Below are positions 1-7,846 of a DNA stretch of 64,000 bases, piece by piece. The notes below the pieces were generated by a model, which made no database searches, was not told where the DNA came from, and saw only the letters and a list, made by a program, of their open reading frames with translations. Numbering within the stretch: the stretch's first letter is position 1; each line of letters begins with the position of its first letter. The position numbers and the translations under genes were made by a program. Source of the stretch: Lachnospiraceae bacterium (GTDB lineage: Bacteria; Bacillota; Clostridia; Lachnospirales; Lachnospiraceae); assembly GCA_024681595.1 (NCBI GenBank), contig JAILAN010000027.1, positions 1-64,000 on the forward strand, given 5' to 3'.

Positions 1-2009
1 GCGCTTGAAGACATAAATTTTTGTCGAAGAGCGCTTTCATTATGCAGATTTTTAACCATATTGGTGCGTCTTATGACAAAATCATCCATTTTCTGAAGAT
101 ACTCTTCTTCGGATATCGTTCCTTCCGCCACCCCTGTTAATCCCTTTTCCCAGCTGGCAGTCAGTTTCGGATCGAGCAGAGGCTTTATCGAGCTGTCAAC
201 AACATCATAGATCATCTCTCCCAACAATGTGGGAGTTACAATCTGAGTCTTTTTATTTGTGGACAGATATTTGTTTTTATCCAGTTTTTCAAGTATTCCG
301 GATCTGGTCGCACTGGTTCCTATACCGCTTCCCTTGATCTGTGATCTTAATTCTTCATCCTCGATCAGGGAACCCGCATTCTCCATTGCAAGGATCAAAG
401 ATCCTGAATTATACCTCTTGGGCGGTGACGTTATCCCTTCTTTGATCTCGAAGCCTTCGTTATGCAGAACATCACCTTTTTTTAATGATGAAATGGCTTT
501 CATCATATCTTCGTCAAGGACAGTTTCATTTTCATCATTACTGCCGGAATCTTCTTTTTCTTCTTTATTATCCTTTGCAGCATTATCCTCTTTTTTTCTG
601 GAAGTATTCGCAGCCACTACCTGATAACCGGGATCCTCCTGGAACTTAAATCCGGCGAAAAAAGCTTCTGTATCTATGTCAGCCCTTATTGAGAGTTTTC
701 TGAATACAGCAGGCGGATAAAATATACTTAGGAATCTTCTGACGATCAGTTCATATACACCCTGAATCATAGGATTGAGGTTTTTAAGATTGCCGAATCC
801 CTGCCCGGTAGGTATGATAGCATAGTGATCCGTGATCTGCTTGTCGTTAACATATCTGGTCTTTGACAGATTCTTATATGAACCGTTTTTAAGTATTTCA
901 TCAGCAAACCCTGAAGTCGGAGTATAATTTGTTAAACCTCTTATATTTTTATCTATCTCCTTAGAAACAGCTGTAGACAGTACTCTGGCATCGGTTCTCG
1001 GATATGTTGTCAGTTTCTTTTCATAAAGTTCCTGAGCTATCTTAAGCGTCTCTTCAGGACTTATCTTAAATACCTTTGAGCACTCATTCTGAAGTTCAGC
1101 CAGATTATAAAGCAATGGTGCATTCTTATTTTCTTTTTTCTTATCTACACTTCGTATTATTGCATCTTTACCTGATAAAGAATCGATAAGGGACTGTGCA
1201 TCAGCTTTTTCCTTAAATCCGTTTTCCTTGTAAAGATAAGGGGTATTAAAATATCTAGAGCCTTCAACAGACTTCCACTCAAGATCTATGCGTATATCTG
1301 ATAGCGATCCTTGCAGCATCACTCTGTAAAAAGGAGTTTTAACAAAAGACCGTATCTGTCTTTCCCTGTTAACAACCATGCCCAGAACACAGGTCATGAC
1401 TCTTCCTACTGAAACAACGCACTTATCTAGTTTAAGGAAATTCTTAACCGGATAACCGTATTTAAGCGTAAGAACACGTGAAAAATTAATACCCATCAGG
1501 TAATCTTCCTTGGCTCGAAGATATGCTGCCGAGCACAGATTATCATATTCTGACAGATCTTTGGCTTCTCTGATCCCGCGAAGGATCTCTTCTTCGGTCT
1601 GTGAGTCGATCCAGACCCGTTTACGTGTTTTGCCTTTTACATCAGCCATTTTCTCTACCAGACGATATATGTATTCTCCTTCTCTACCGGAGTCGGTACA
1701 TACATATATGACTTCAACATCAATTCTGTTAAGCAGTCCGGAAACAATACCAAACTGTTTTTTTACATCAGAAATGACCTCGTATTTATATTCCGAGGGT
1801 ATAAAAGGAATAGTCTCAAGAGACCATTTTTTTAGTTTTTCATCATAAGCATCGGGGTAAGACATCGTTACCAGGTGTCCGACACACCAGGTGATGATGG
1901 AATCATCCGATTCGATATAACCGTCGCCGGAACGACCGTTTATCTTAAGAGCATTTGCAAATTCCCTTGCAACAGACGGTTTTTCGGCAATATAAAGATT
2001 CTTTCCCAT
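1..2009 (-). CDS. topB: DNA topoisomerase III (type IA), 3' end cut off by the window
   Basis: This gene is absent from the ORF track because it has no stop inside the window; about 669 codons are visible. The protein begins MGKNLYIAEKPSVAREFA, a Toprim start, and continues with an acidic Toprim motif (TDSGREGE). The active-site tyrosine sits in LTTYPRTDARVLS at mid-protein. Type IA enzymes pass one DNA strand through a transient 5'-phosphotyrosine break and resolve replication and recombination intermediates. A low-complexity acidic insert (KKEDNAAKDNKEEKEDSGSN) near residue 470 is not part of the core fold. The start codon shares a base with the stop of the upstream ATPase gene (TAATG), which suggests translational coupling. 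The C-terminus is not visible. Confidence 0.93.
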   Translation of the reverse strand, partial: MGKNLYIAEKPSVAREFANALKINGRSGDGYIESDDSIITWCVGHLVTMSYPDAYDEKLKKWSLETIPFIPSEYKYEVISDVKKQFGIVSGLLNRIDVEVIYVCTDSGREGEYIYRLVEKMADVKGKTRKRVWIDSQTEEEILRGIREAKDLSEYDNLCSAAYLRAKEDYLMGINFSRVLTLKYGYPVKNFLKLDKCVVSVGRVMTCVLGMVVNRERQIRSFVKTPFYRVMLQGSLSDIRIDLEWKSVEGSRYFNTPYLYKENGFKEKADAQSLIDSLSGKDAIIRSVDKKKENKNAPLLYNLAELQNECSKVFKISPEETLKIAQELYEKKLTTYPRTDARVLSTAVSKEIDKNIRGLTNYTPTSGFADEILKNGSYKNLSKTRYVNDKQITDHYAIIPTGQGFGNLKNLNPMIQGVYELIVRRFLSIFYPPAVFRKLSIRADIDTEAFFAGFKFQEDPGYQVVAANTSRKKEDNAAKDNKEEKEDSGSNDENETVLDEDMMKAISSLKKGDVLHNEGFEIKEGITSPPKRYNSGSLILAMENAGSLIEDEELRSQIKGSGIGTSATRSGILEKLDKNKYLSTNKKTQIVTPTLLGEMIYDVVDSSIKPLLDPKLTASWEKGLTGVAEGTISEEEYLQKMDDFVIRRTNMVKNLHNESALRQKFMSSS

Positions 2010-3373
2010 TACATATCTTCCAAACTGATCAATTTAAGGTTTGGTTTGACTTTGGCTTCCAGGTTCAGTTTTTCGTCAAATCTCTTAACAGAGAAAAGAT
2101 ATACATAATCTACATGTATCTTTGCTTCCTTGCAGCAGAACAAAAGCCATTCATAATCATCATATCTCATAAGAGGTTTATCCCAGTTACATATGCTGAC
2201 TATGGTCTTGCCTTCCTCGTTCTGAGCTATTACGTCGATATTACCGATCTTGCCTACCCACTCACCGATCCTGTCGATCTCGATAGGCAGCTCCTTCCAT
2301 TTATTCCATTTCTCGATATGCTGTTTGCAGACGGTCTTGAAGTATTCTGCTACATATGATTTAAATGTTGGAGCAATGTGTTTCTTATAAAATTCCGAAC
2401 CGACCATAGTCTCCAGATCGGTCAGATTGGGATAAATATATGTGAAATAGAAATTCACAAAATGATTGCTGATCCTGTATATACCCTTCTGTGTATTTTC
2501 TTTGCCATCCGTATCATAAGAAAAAACCTTCTCAACAAGTTCAAGCTCCATCAGATTCTTAAGATATACCGAAATTTTGGCTCTTGAAAATTCAGTATGG
2601 AGATACAGATCGTTAAGTTTATGGTTGCCGGCAGCTATTGAAGATAAAATAGTATTGTATACATTGGTTTCCCTGAGCTCTTCTTCAACGATCCTCTGCC
2701 CCTCAAAACGCAACAGAGAGTGCATATCCAGTATATACCGGCTGATATTCTCTCTGATTGACTGTTTGTCCGAAAAATGCTCCCACAATCCCGGAACTCC
2801 GCCTAAAACAGCATAGGATTCTATGCACTGTTCCATGGAAAAACCCGGGAAAAACTCCATCATATGTTCAAATGACAGTTCCTTGACCTTGAGAAATGAT
2901 GATAATTCATATGCAGCTTCACCTATCTTGTTTATCATGGAATTCTCCACCCAGCCGATAGAAGAACTGACAAGAACGATCATAACGTTCTGTTGCTGCC
3001 AGTAACTGTGTACAAAGCTGATCAATTCCTTCATAAAAGTTTCTGAGGATTTTATGATATATTGAAATTCATCGATAATGATTATCTTTTTTTCTTTTTC
3101 ACCCTTTATGATGGCTTTAAAGATATCCATATAAGTAGGATATTTCAGAAGTTTAACATCTTCCTCGGCAAGCTCCATGCCCCAGTTATAGCGCTGCTGG
3201 CGGCAAGATGCGCTTCTTGCTCTGTAATAATGAAACGGCTTGTCCTCAACAAATGAACGTAACAATGAAGTTTTGCCAATGTTGCGCTGTCCATATACGA
3301 CCATGATCTGAGAGCCTTCCTGATCATAATATGTATTCAGATGTTTAAGTTCCGATGTTCGTCCTAATAGCAT
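2009..3373 (-). CDS. AAA-type ATPase with C-terminal DUF234-like domain
   Basis: A 454-aa protein resembling the archaeal-type ATPase family (ATPase_2 plus DUF234), which also occurs in Firmicutes. Visible motifs are Walker A GQRNIGKTSLL near residue 30, Walker B IIIIDEFQYI near 100 and a sensor-like LVSSS near 135. A winged-helix region follows, then a C-terminal domain that in relatives is a PD-(D/E)XK nuclease fold. Here the nuclease residues look eroded: IGNIDVIA keeps one Asp, but the usual E-x-K strand reads SICNW. It is a soluble protein whose substrate is unknown. The gene lies 12 bp downstream of the EAL gene and its stop overlaps the topB start, so a link with topB is possible but unproven. 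Confidence 0.75.
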   Translation of the reverse strand: MLLGRTSELKHLNTYYDQEGSQIMVVYGQRNIGKTSLLRSFVEDKPFHYYRARSASCRQQRYNWGMELAEEDVKLLKYPTYMDIFKAIIKGEKEKKIIIIDEFQYIIKSSETFMKELISFVHSYWQQQNVMIVLVSSSIGWVENSMINKIGEAAYELSSFLKVKELSFEHMMEFFPGFSMEQCIESYAVLGGVPGLWEHFSDKQSIRENISRYILDMHSLLRFEGQRIVEEELRETNVYNTILSSIAAGNHKLNDLYLHTEFSRAKISVYLKNLMELELVEKVFSYDTDGKENTQKGIYRISNHFVNFYFTYIYPNLTDLETMVGSEFYKKHIAPTFKSYVAEYFKTVCKQHIEKWNKWKELPIEIDRIGEWVGKIGNIDVIAQNEEGKTIVSICNWDKPLMRYDDYEWLLFCCKEAKIHVDYVYLFSVKRFDEKLNLEAKVKPNLKLISLEDM

Positions 3374-3385
3374 ATTTAATACCCC

Positions 3386-5110
3386 TTATAAGGATCTGTC
3401 AGCTAACAGCCTTTCAATACCTTCACTGTCTGTCGGGACAGCCAGATAGAATCCCTGAATGCAATCACAATTTACGGATTTGAGATAATCATACTGTTCT
3501 TTGTTCTCCACTCCCTCGGCTATCGTCTCAAAGCCGAGTTTCTTCGTCATATATATGATAGTATCCAGTATTATCCTTGAGTTTTCGTCTATGCAGATAC
3601 TGTCAACAAATTCCTTGTCAATCTTTAAAGTATCAATAGGCAGTCCCTTCAGATATGATAATGAAGAAAAACCGGTTCCAAAGTCATCCAGAGAAATCCT
3701 GACGCCATATTCTCTTAATATCTCAAGTTTAACAATAACATCGGAAAAATCCTCGATAAGAAAGCTCTCAGTTATCTCAAGCTCAATATCTTCAGGATTT
3801 ACATCATAGGAAGATATTACATCAAGTACTGATTGAGCAAAGTTCTCGGTTCTGAATTGTACTGCTGAAATATTGATTGAAAGTATCATGTCAGTATCGT
3901 ATTTTTTCTTCCACTGAACATAATTCCTGATACTTTCTTTGATAACGAAATTGCCTATCGGTATTATCGCACCATTCTTTTCTGCGATTGGAATAAAGAC
4001 CGACGGAGATATCATTTCGCCGTTTTTATCCTTCCATCTGATCAGCGCTTCCACTCCCCTTAGCCTGTTACTCTCAACAAAGAACTGCGGCTGAAAATTC
4101 ATGGTAAAGTTTTCATTAAATACAGCATCCTTGAGCTTGTTTTCAATCGTAACATTAGAAAGGAAATCCTTTAGTATCGGAGCATCAAAATACTGGATCT
4201 GACCTCTGCCCTTTTCCTTGGCCTTAAACATTACTATCTCGGCACAGTTGATGAGTTCAAGAGGTCCCTGAGCAGACTCGGGATAATCGGCAACTCCGGC
4301 GCAAAATGATATGAGCGCTTCGGATCCGTTCGTAAGCTTTATGGGGTTACGTACCGCTTCGCGAAGTTCATAAAAGATACTGTTGGCATTAAGCGCTGCC
4401 CCGGGATTATAAATAGCTATACAATAAGTATCATTGTTAAAATGAGATACTATAACATTATCGTTTTCATATCTCTTTATCATCTGGCCGAAAACCTGTA
4501 TTATCTCATCTCCGACTACTATGCCCATTCCATCGTTTATCTTGTGAAATCCGTCAAGATCCAGAAACATGACAGAAATCACAGAATTGTCTTCTTCGGC
4601 TCTTTTTATCAGGTTGGACAGTTTAGATACAAAATAGTTTCTGTTGATAAGTCCTGTATTGGAATCATAATATGCCATATAGGTCAGCTCATCATTCTGA
4701 GCATGTTCCTTGGTCACATCCTTGAATCTGATTATCTTGTCAGATAAAGATCCCATCTGATCAAATAGCGATTGTATCTCAACTTCAATATATCTGTTTT
4801 CATCAGCCATCCGGTATGTTCCGGATATAGTCTCATCAGGTTTGTTGGTATGAAGAAGGTCACGAAAAGAAAGAACCGACGGTTCTTCTATATAAGAATA
4901 TAATTTTGATATGTCATTGGGTGTTGTGATCTCAACGCCCGGAAAAAATGACTCCCAATTGGCCAGTGTTCTGACACTTCCCTTTTTGCAATCTATATAA
5001 AGGATAGCACTAAGGGAAGTGGAGCAGACCAACCTGTACATTCTTTCATCAGCCTGAAGACGGCTGTTCATGGCGTTAAGAAGATCGACCTGATAACGTA
5101 ATTCGTCCAT
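3386..5110 (-). CDS. PAS-like / degenerate GGDEF / EAL cyclic-di-GMP phosphodiesterase
   Basis: About 574 aa. An N-terminal PAS-like region (residues 20-140) is followed by a GGDEF-type domain whose signature reads HFNNDTY, so it should not make c-di-GMP. The EAL domain looks intact: EALIRW, NISAVQF, LEITESFL, LDDFGTGFSSL, LKIDKEF, AEGVEN and QGFYL carry the metal and substrate residues of active phosphodiesterases. The predicted role is cytosolic hydrolysis of c-di-GMP, with the dead GGDEF domain perhaps acting as a nucleotide sensor. The ORF track extends to a TTG at 5137. I prefer the ATG at 5110 (MDELRYQ), which has an AGG-containing site 9 bases upstream. The gene follows asd by about 40 bp in the argH-asd run. 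Confidence 0.85.
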   Translation of the reverse strand: MDELRYQVDLLNAMNSRLQADERMYRLVCSTSLSAILYIDCKKGSVRTLANWESFFPGVEITTPNDISKLYSYIEEPSVLSFRDLLHTNKPDETISGTYRMADENRYIEVEIQSLFDQMGSLSDKIIRFKDVTKEHAQNDELTYMAYYDSNTGLINRNYFVSKLSNLIKRAEEDNSVISVMFLDLDGFHKINDGMGIVVGDEIIQVFGQMIKRYENDNVIVSHFNNDTYCIAIYNPGAALNANSIFYELREAVRNPIKLTNGSEALISFCAGVADYPESAQGPLELINCAEIVMFKAKEKGRGQIQYFDAPILKDFLSNVTIENKLKDAVFNENFTMNFQPQFFVESNRLRGVEALIRWKDKNGEMISPSVFIPIAEKNGAIIPIGNFVIKESIRNYVQWKKKYDTDMILSINISAVQFRTENFAQSVLDVISSYDVNPEDIELEITESFLIEDFSDVIVKLEILREYGVRISLDDFGTGFSSLSYLKGLPIDTLKIDKEFVDSICIDENSRIILDTIIYMTKKLGFETIAEGVENKEQYDYLKSVNCDCIQGFYLAVPTDSEGIERLLADRSL

Positions 5111-5151
5111 ATGATGTAACCTGACCCCAAGCACCAATAAGCAGTTTGTAC

Positions 5152-6237
5152 TTATTTAGCGCTTATATACCCCTTTTCTTTGAGTAGTTCAGCACACAGA
5201 ACAGCTCCGCCCGCAGCGCCTCTTAATGTATTATGAGACAATCCGACAAATTTCCAGTCATAAATTGAATCTTCTCTGAGTCTGCCTATCGACACGCCCA
5301 TTCCTCTCTCATAATCGACATCAAGTTTAACCTGCGGTCTGTTATCTTCTTCCATATATCTGATAAACTGCTTAGGCGCCGAAGGAAGCTTAAGATCCTG
5401 TGGTTCGCCTTTAAATGATACCAGTTTATCTATAAGCTGTTCTTTTGAAGGGTTCTTTTTAAATTTGACAAAGCATGCTGCAGTATGCCCATTAAGAACA
5501 GGCACTCTGATGCACTGAGCGGTGATCTTTACATCATCTGCAGGTACGATTCTGTCACCCTCAACTTTGCCCCATACTCTTAAAGGCTCCTTTTCGGATT
5601 TTTCTTCCTCGCCTCCGATATAAGGGATAACATTTTCAATCATTTCAGGCCAGTCTTTAAAAGTCTTGCCTGCACCGGAAATAGCCTGGTACGTGCAAAC
5701 CACAACTTCATACGGTTCAAACTCTTTCCAGGCTGTTAATGCGGGAGTATATGACTGAATGGAACAATTAGGCTTTACTGCTATAAATCCTCTTTTAGTG
5801 CCAAGTCTCTTTTTCTGAGAATCAATTACCGCAATATGGGAAGAATTGATCTCGGGAACTATCATCGGAACATCAGGAGTCCATCTGTGCGCAGAATTAT
5901 TTGATACTACAGGTGTCTCAGCTTTGGCATATTCCTCCTCGATAGCACGGATCTCATCCTTGGTCATATCAACAGCGGAAAAGACAAAATCAACCAAAGC
6001 AGATACTTTGTCTACCTCATTTACGTTCATAACTACCATTTTTCTGACCTTCTCAGGCATCGGAGTATCCATTTTCCATCGATTGCCGACAGCATCTTCA
6101 TATGTCTTGCCCGCACTTCTGGGACTGGCTGCGATAGCTGCAACCTCAAACCAGGGATGATCTTCCAGCAAAGAGATGAATCTTTGCCCGACCATACCCG
6201 TACCGCCTAAAATACCAACCTTTAACTTTTCACTCAT
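5152..6237 (-). CDS. asd: Aspartate-semialdehyde dehydrogenase
   Basis: A 361-aa cytosolic enzyme reducing aspartyl-4-phosphate to aspartate semialdehyde with NADPH, the branch point to lysine, diaminopimelate, threonine and methionine. Visible features are the dinucleotide-binding start VGILGGTGMVGQRF, the catalytic cysteine in KPNCSIQSYTPAL (about residue 150), the catalytic-histidine region VLNGHTAACFVKF (about 245) and a C-terminal GAAGGAVLCAELL. The length and the NCSIQ motif fit the archaeal/fungal-like ASADH subfamily common in Clostridia, rather than the E. coli type (inference from motif). It starts 3 bp after argH ends, in the same operon. Confidence 0.95.
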   Translation of the reverse strand: MSEKLKVGILGGTGMVGQRFISLLEDHPWFEVAAIAASPRSAGKTYEDAVGNRWKMDTPMPEKVRKMVVMNVNEVDKVSALVDFVFSAVDMTKDEIRAIEEEYAKAETPVVSNNSAHRWTPDVPMIVPEINSSHIAVIDSQKKRLGTKRGFIAVKPNCSIQSYTPALTAWKEFEPYEVVVCTYQAISGAGKTFKDWPEMIENVIPYIGGEEEKSEKEPLRVWGKVEGDRIVPADDVKITAQCIRVPVLNGHTAACFVKFKKNPSKEQLIDKLVSFKGEPQDLKLPSAPKQFIRYMEEDNRPQVKLDVDYERGMGVSIGRLREDSIYDWKFVGLSHNTLRGAAGGAVLCAELLKEKGYISAK

Positions 6238-6240
6238 TTT

Positions 6241-7632
6241 TCATGTCTCCTCTTTAATTTTTTCAAGAAATTCTTTGTTCTTCTTAAGTTCTTCCATAAT
6301 GGCACATTTACCGGGAGCACCAACTGTCACCCTCTTTTCAACACATGTTTTAAGACTGATAGCATCATAAATATCATCATCAAAGCATTCAGAAAAACCT
6401 TTAAGTTCTTCGATAGTCATTTCATCTATAGAAATTCCCTTGTCAATGCAGTATATGACGATTCGACCGATTATTCCATGTGCATCTCTGAACGGAACTC
6501 CTTTGCAAACCAGGTAATCAGCAGCGTCTGTAGCATTTGTAAATCCTCTCACAGCGCTTTTTTCCATGATCTCTTTATTAAACCTGATAGTATCCAACAT
6601 TCCGTTAAATAGATCCAGGCAGTCATTGACCGTCTTAAACGCATCAAATGTAACTTCTTTATCCTCCTGCATATCTTTATTATAAGCAAGCGGAAGGCCC
6701 TTCATGGTTGTAAGAAGCGAAATAAGTGATCCGTAAACGCGCCCGGTCTTGCCTCTGACGAGTTCGGCTATATCGGGATTCTTTTTCTGAGGCATTATGC
6801 TTGACCCGGTTGAATAACCGTCATCAATTTCCACAAACCGGTATTCATTGGTATTCCATATAATGATCTCTTCAGAAAAACGGCTCATATGCATCATGAT
6901 AAGTGACAGATCGGACAGTGATTCAATACAATAGTCACGGTCTGATACAGAATCCATTGAATTAGCAGTCGGTCCTTCAAAGCCAAGCATCGACGATGTG
7001 TAATTGCGGTCCAGAGGATAAGTCGTACCTGCAAATGCTCCTGCTCCCAAAGGATTATAATTCATACGTCTGTATGTGTCTTTCAGCCTTTGATGATCTC
7101 TTTTAAACATCTCAAAATATGCGCCAAAATGATGAGCAAGTGTGGTAGGCTGAGCCTTCTGCAGATGCGTAAATCCGGGCATGAATGTTTCAATATTATC
7201 TTCCATTATCCTGTTGATCGTCTCAAGTAATCTGACGATACTGTCGGCAGTAGCATCAAGGGCTTTGCGCACATACATCCTCATATCAAGCGCAACCTGG
7301 TCGTTACGCGAACGTCCTGTATGCATCTTTTTGCCGTCATCACCTATCTTTTCTATAAGCTTGGCTTCAACAAAACTGTGAATATCTTCATATTCATCAG
7401 TTATCCTGGTCTTACCGGTTTCCACCTCGCTTCTTATTTCGGTCAGTCCTTTGACTATAGAATCTTTTTCGGACAGATTAAGAACGCCCTGCTTTTCCAG
7501 CATGACCACATGTGCTATGGAGCCTTCAATATCTTCATCGATAAGAGCCTTGTCAAAGCTGATCGAAGCATTAAAGTCAAATACCTTTTTTTCAGTTTCT
7601 TTGGTAAATCTTCCTCCCCAAAGCTGAGCCAT
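6241..7632 (-). CDS. argH: Argininosuccinate lyase
   Basis: About 463 aa from the chosen start. It splits argininosuccinate into arginine and fumarate, the last step of arginine synthesis. The fumarase-superfamily signature GSSIMPQKKNPD is present near residue 275, with the substrate-binding GFTHLQKAQPTTLAHH near 155 and MHTGRSRNDQVALDM near 105. The track start (MRLNFGRCF) is nine codons too long: MAQLWGGRF is the family N-terminus, and GGGAG lies 7 bases before that ATG. No argG is adjacent. A candidate ArgR operator lies about 40 bp upstream. asd follows after 3 bp, joining arginine and aspartate-family synthesis. Confidence 0.96.
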   Translation of the reverse strand: MAQLWGGRFTKETEKKVFDFNASISFDKALIDEDIEGSIAHVVMLEKQGVLNLSEKDSIVKGLTEIRSEVETGKTRITDEYEDIHSFVEAKLIEKIGDDGKKMHTGRSRNDQVALDMRMYVRKALDATADSIVRLLETINRIMEDNIETFMPGFTHLQKAQPTTLAHHFGAYFEMFKRDHQRLKDTYRRMNYNPLGAGAFAGTTYPLDRNYTSSMLGFEGPTANSMDSVSDRDYCIESLSDLSLIMMHMSRFSEEIIIWNTNEYRFVEIDDGYSTGSSIMPQKKNPDIAELVRGKTGRVYGSLISLLTTMKGLPLAYNKDMQEDKEVTFDAFKTVNDCLDLFNGMLDTIRFNKEIMEKSAVRGFTNATDAADYLVCKGVPFRDAHGIIGRIVIYCIDKGISIDEMTIEELKGFSECFDDDIYDAISLKTCVEKRVTVGAPGKCAIMEELKKNKEFLEKIKEET

Positions 7633-7670
7633 AAAACATCTCCCAAAATTTAATCTCAATTTAATTGCAT

Positions 7671-7686
7671 TGAATAAAATATATCA
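7671..7686. promoter_or_regulatory. Candidate ArgR operator (ARG box)
   Basis: The sequence TGAATAAAATATATCA is a near-palindrome with one mismatch per arm. It resembles the ARG box pattern of Firmicutes (TGAAT, AT-rich centre, ATTCA). It lies 40-55 bp upstream of the argH start, between argH and the tRNA terminator, where an arginine repressor could act. No clear -10/-35 pair for argH was found, so this call rests on position and pattern alone. Confidence 0.4.
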
Positions 7687-7687
7687 C

Positions 7688-7719
7688 AAAAAAAGACCCA
7701 AGACAACATGTCGAGGGTC
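7688..7719 (-). terminator. Intrinsic terminator of the tRNA-Thr transcript
   Basis: On the minus strand GACCC and GGGTC close a stem that contains an inner GACA/TGTC pair, followed by seven T. It lies 14 bp downstream of the tRNA 3' end and insulates argH. Confidence 0.85.
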
Positions 7720-7732
7720 ATATTAAACTCAA

Positions 7733-7804
7733 AGCTCCCGATGGGACTTGAACCCATGACCTACTGATTACGAATCAGTTGCGCTACCACTGCGCTACGG
7801 AAGC
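7733..7804 (-). tRNA. tRNA-Thr, anticodon CGT
   Basis: A full cloverleaf can be folded by eye. The acceptor stem pairs GCTTCCG with CGGGAGC (one G-T). The D-arm is GCGCAGTGGTAGCGC. The anticodon arm is ACTGA-TTCGTAA-TCAGT, with anticodon CGT reading ACG (Thr). The T-arm contains GGTTCAAGTCC. CCA is not encoded. It has its own putative promoter and a strong terminator. It is the only tRNA in the window. Confidence 0.97.
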
Positions 7805-7814
7805 ATCGAAAGAT

Positions 7815-7843
7815 ATTATATCAGATAAAAATGAAAAAAAACA
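7815..7843 (-). promoter_or_regulatory. Putative sigma-A promoter for tRNA-Thr
   Basis: A perfect TATAAT lies 10 bp before the tRNA 5' end. A weak -35 (TGTTTT, or CTGTTT one base further) lies 17-18 bp upstream of it. The spacing fits direct transcription of the tRNA. Confidence 0.55.
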
Positions 7844-7846
7844 GTA

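Noticed and set aside
259-624. Plus-strand ORF of 121 aa rich in Ser/Leu
   Set aside because: It lies antisense to the topB reading frame and has the low-complexity composition of a shadow.
2009-3373. Antiphage defence system built on the ATPase and topB
   Set aside because: No recognised defence partners, toxin or nuclease, and the nuclease-like domain looks eroded; housekeeping flanks on both sides.
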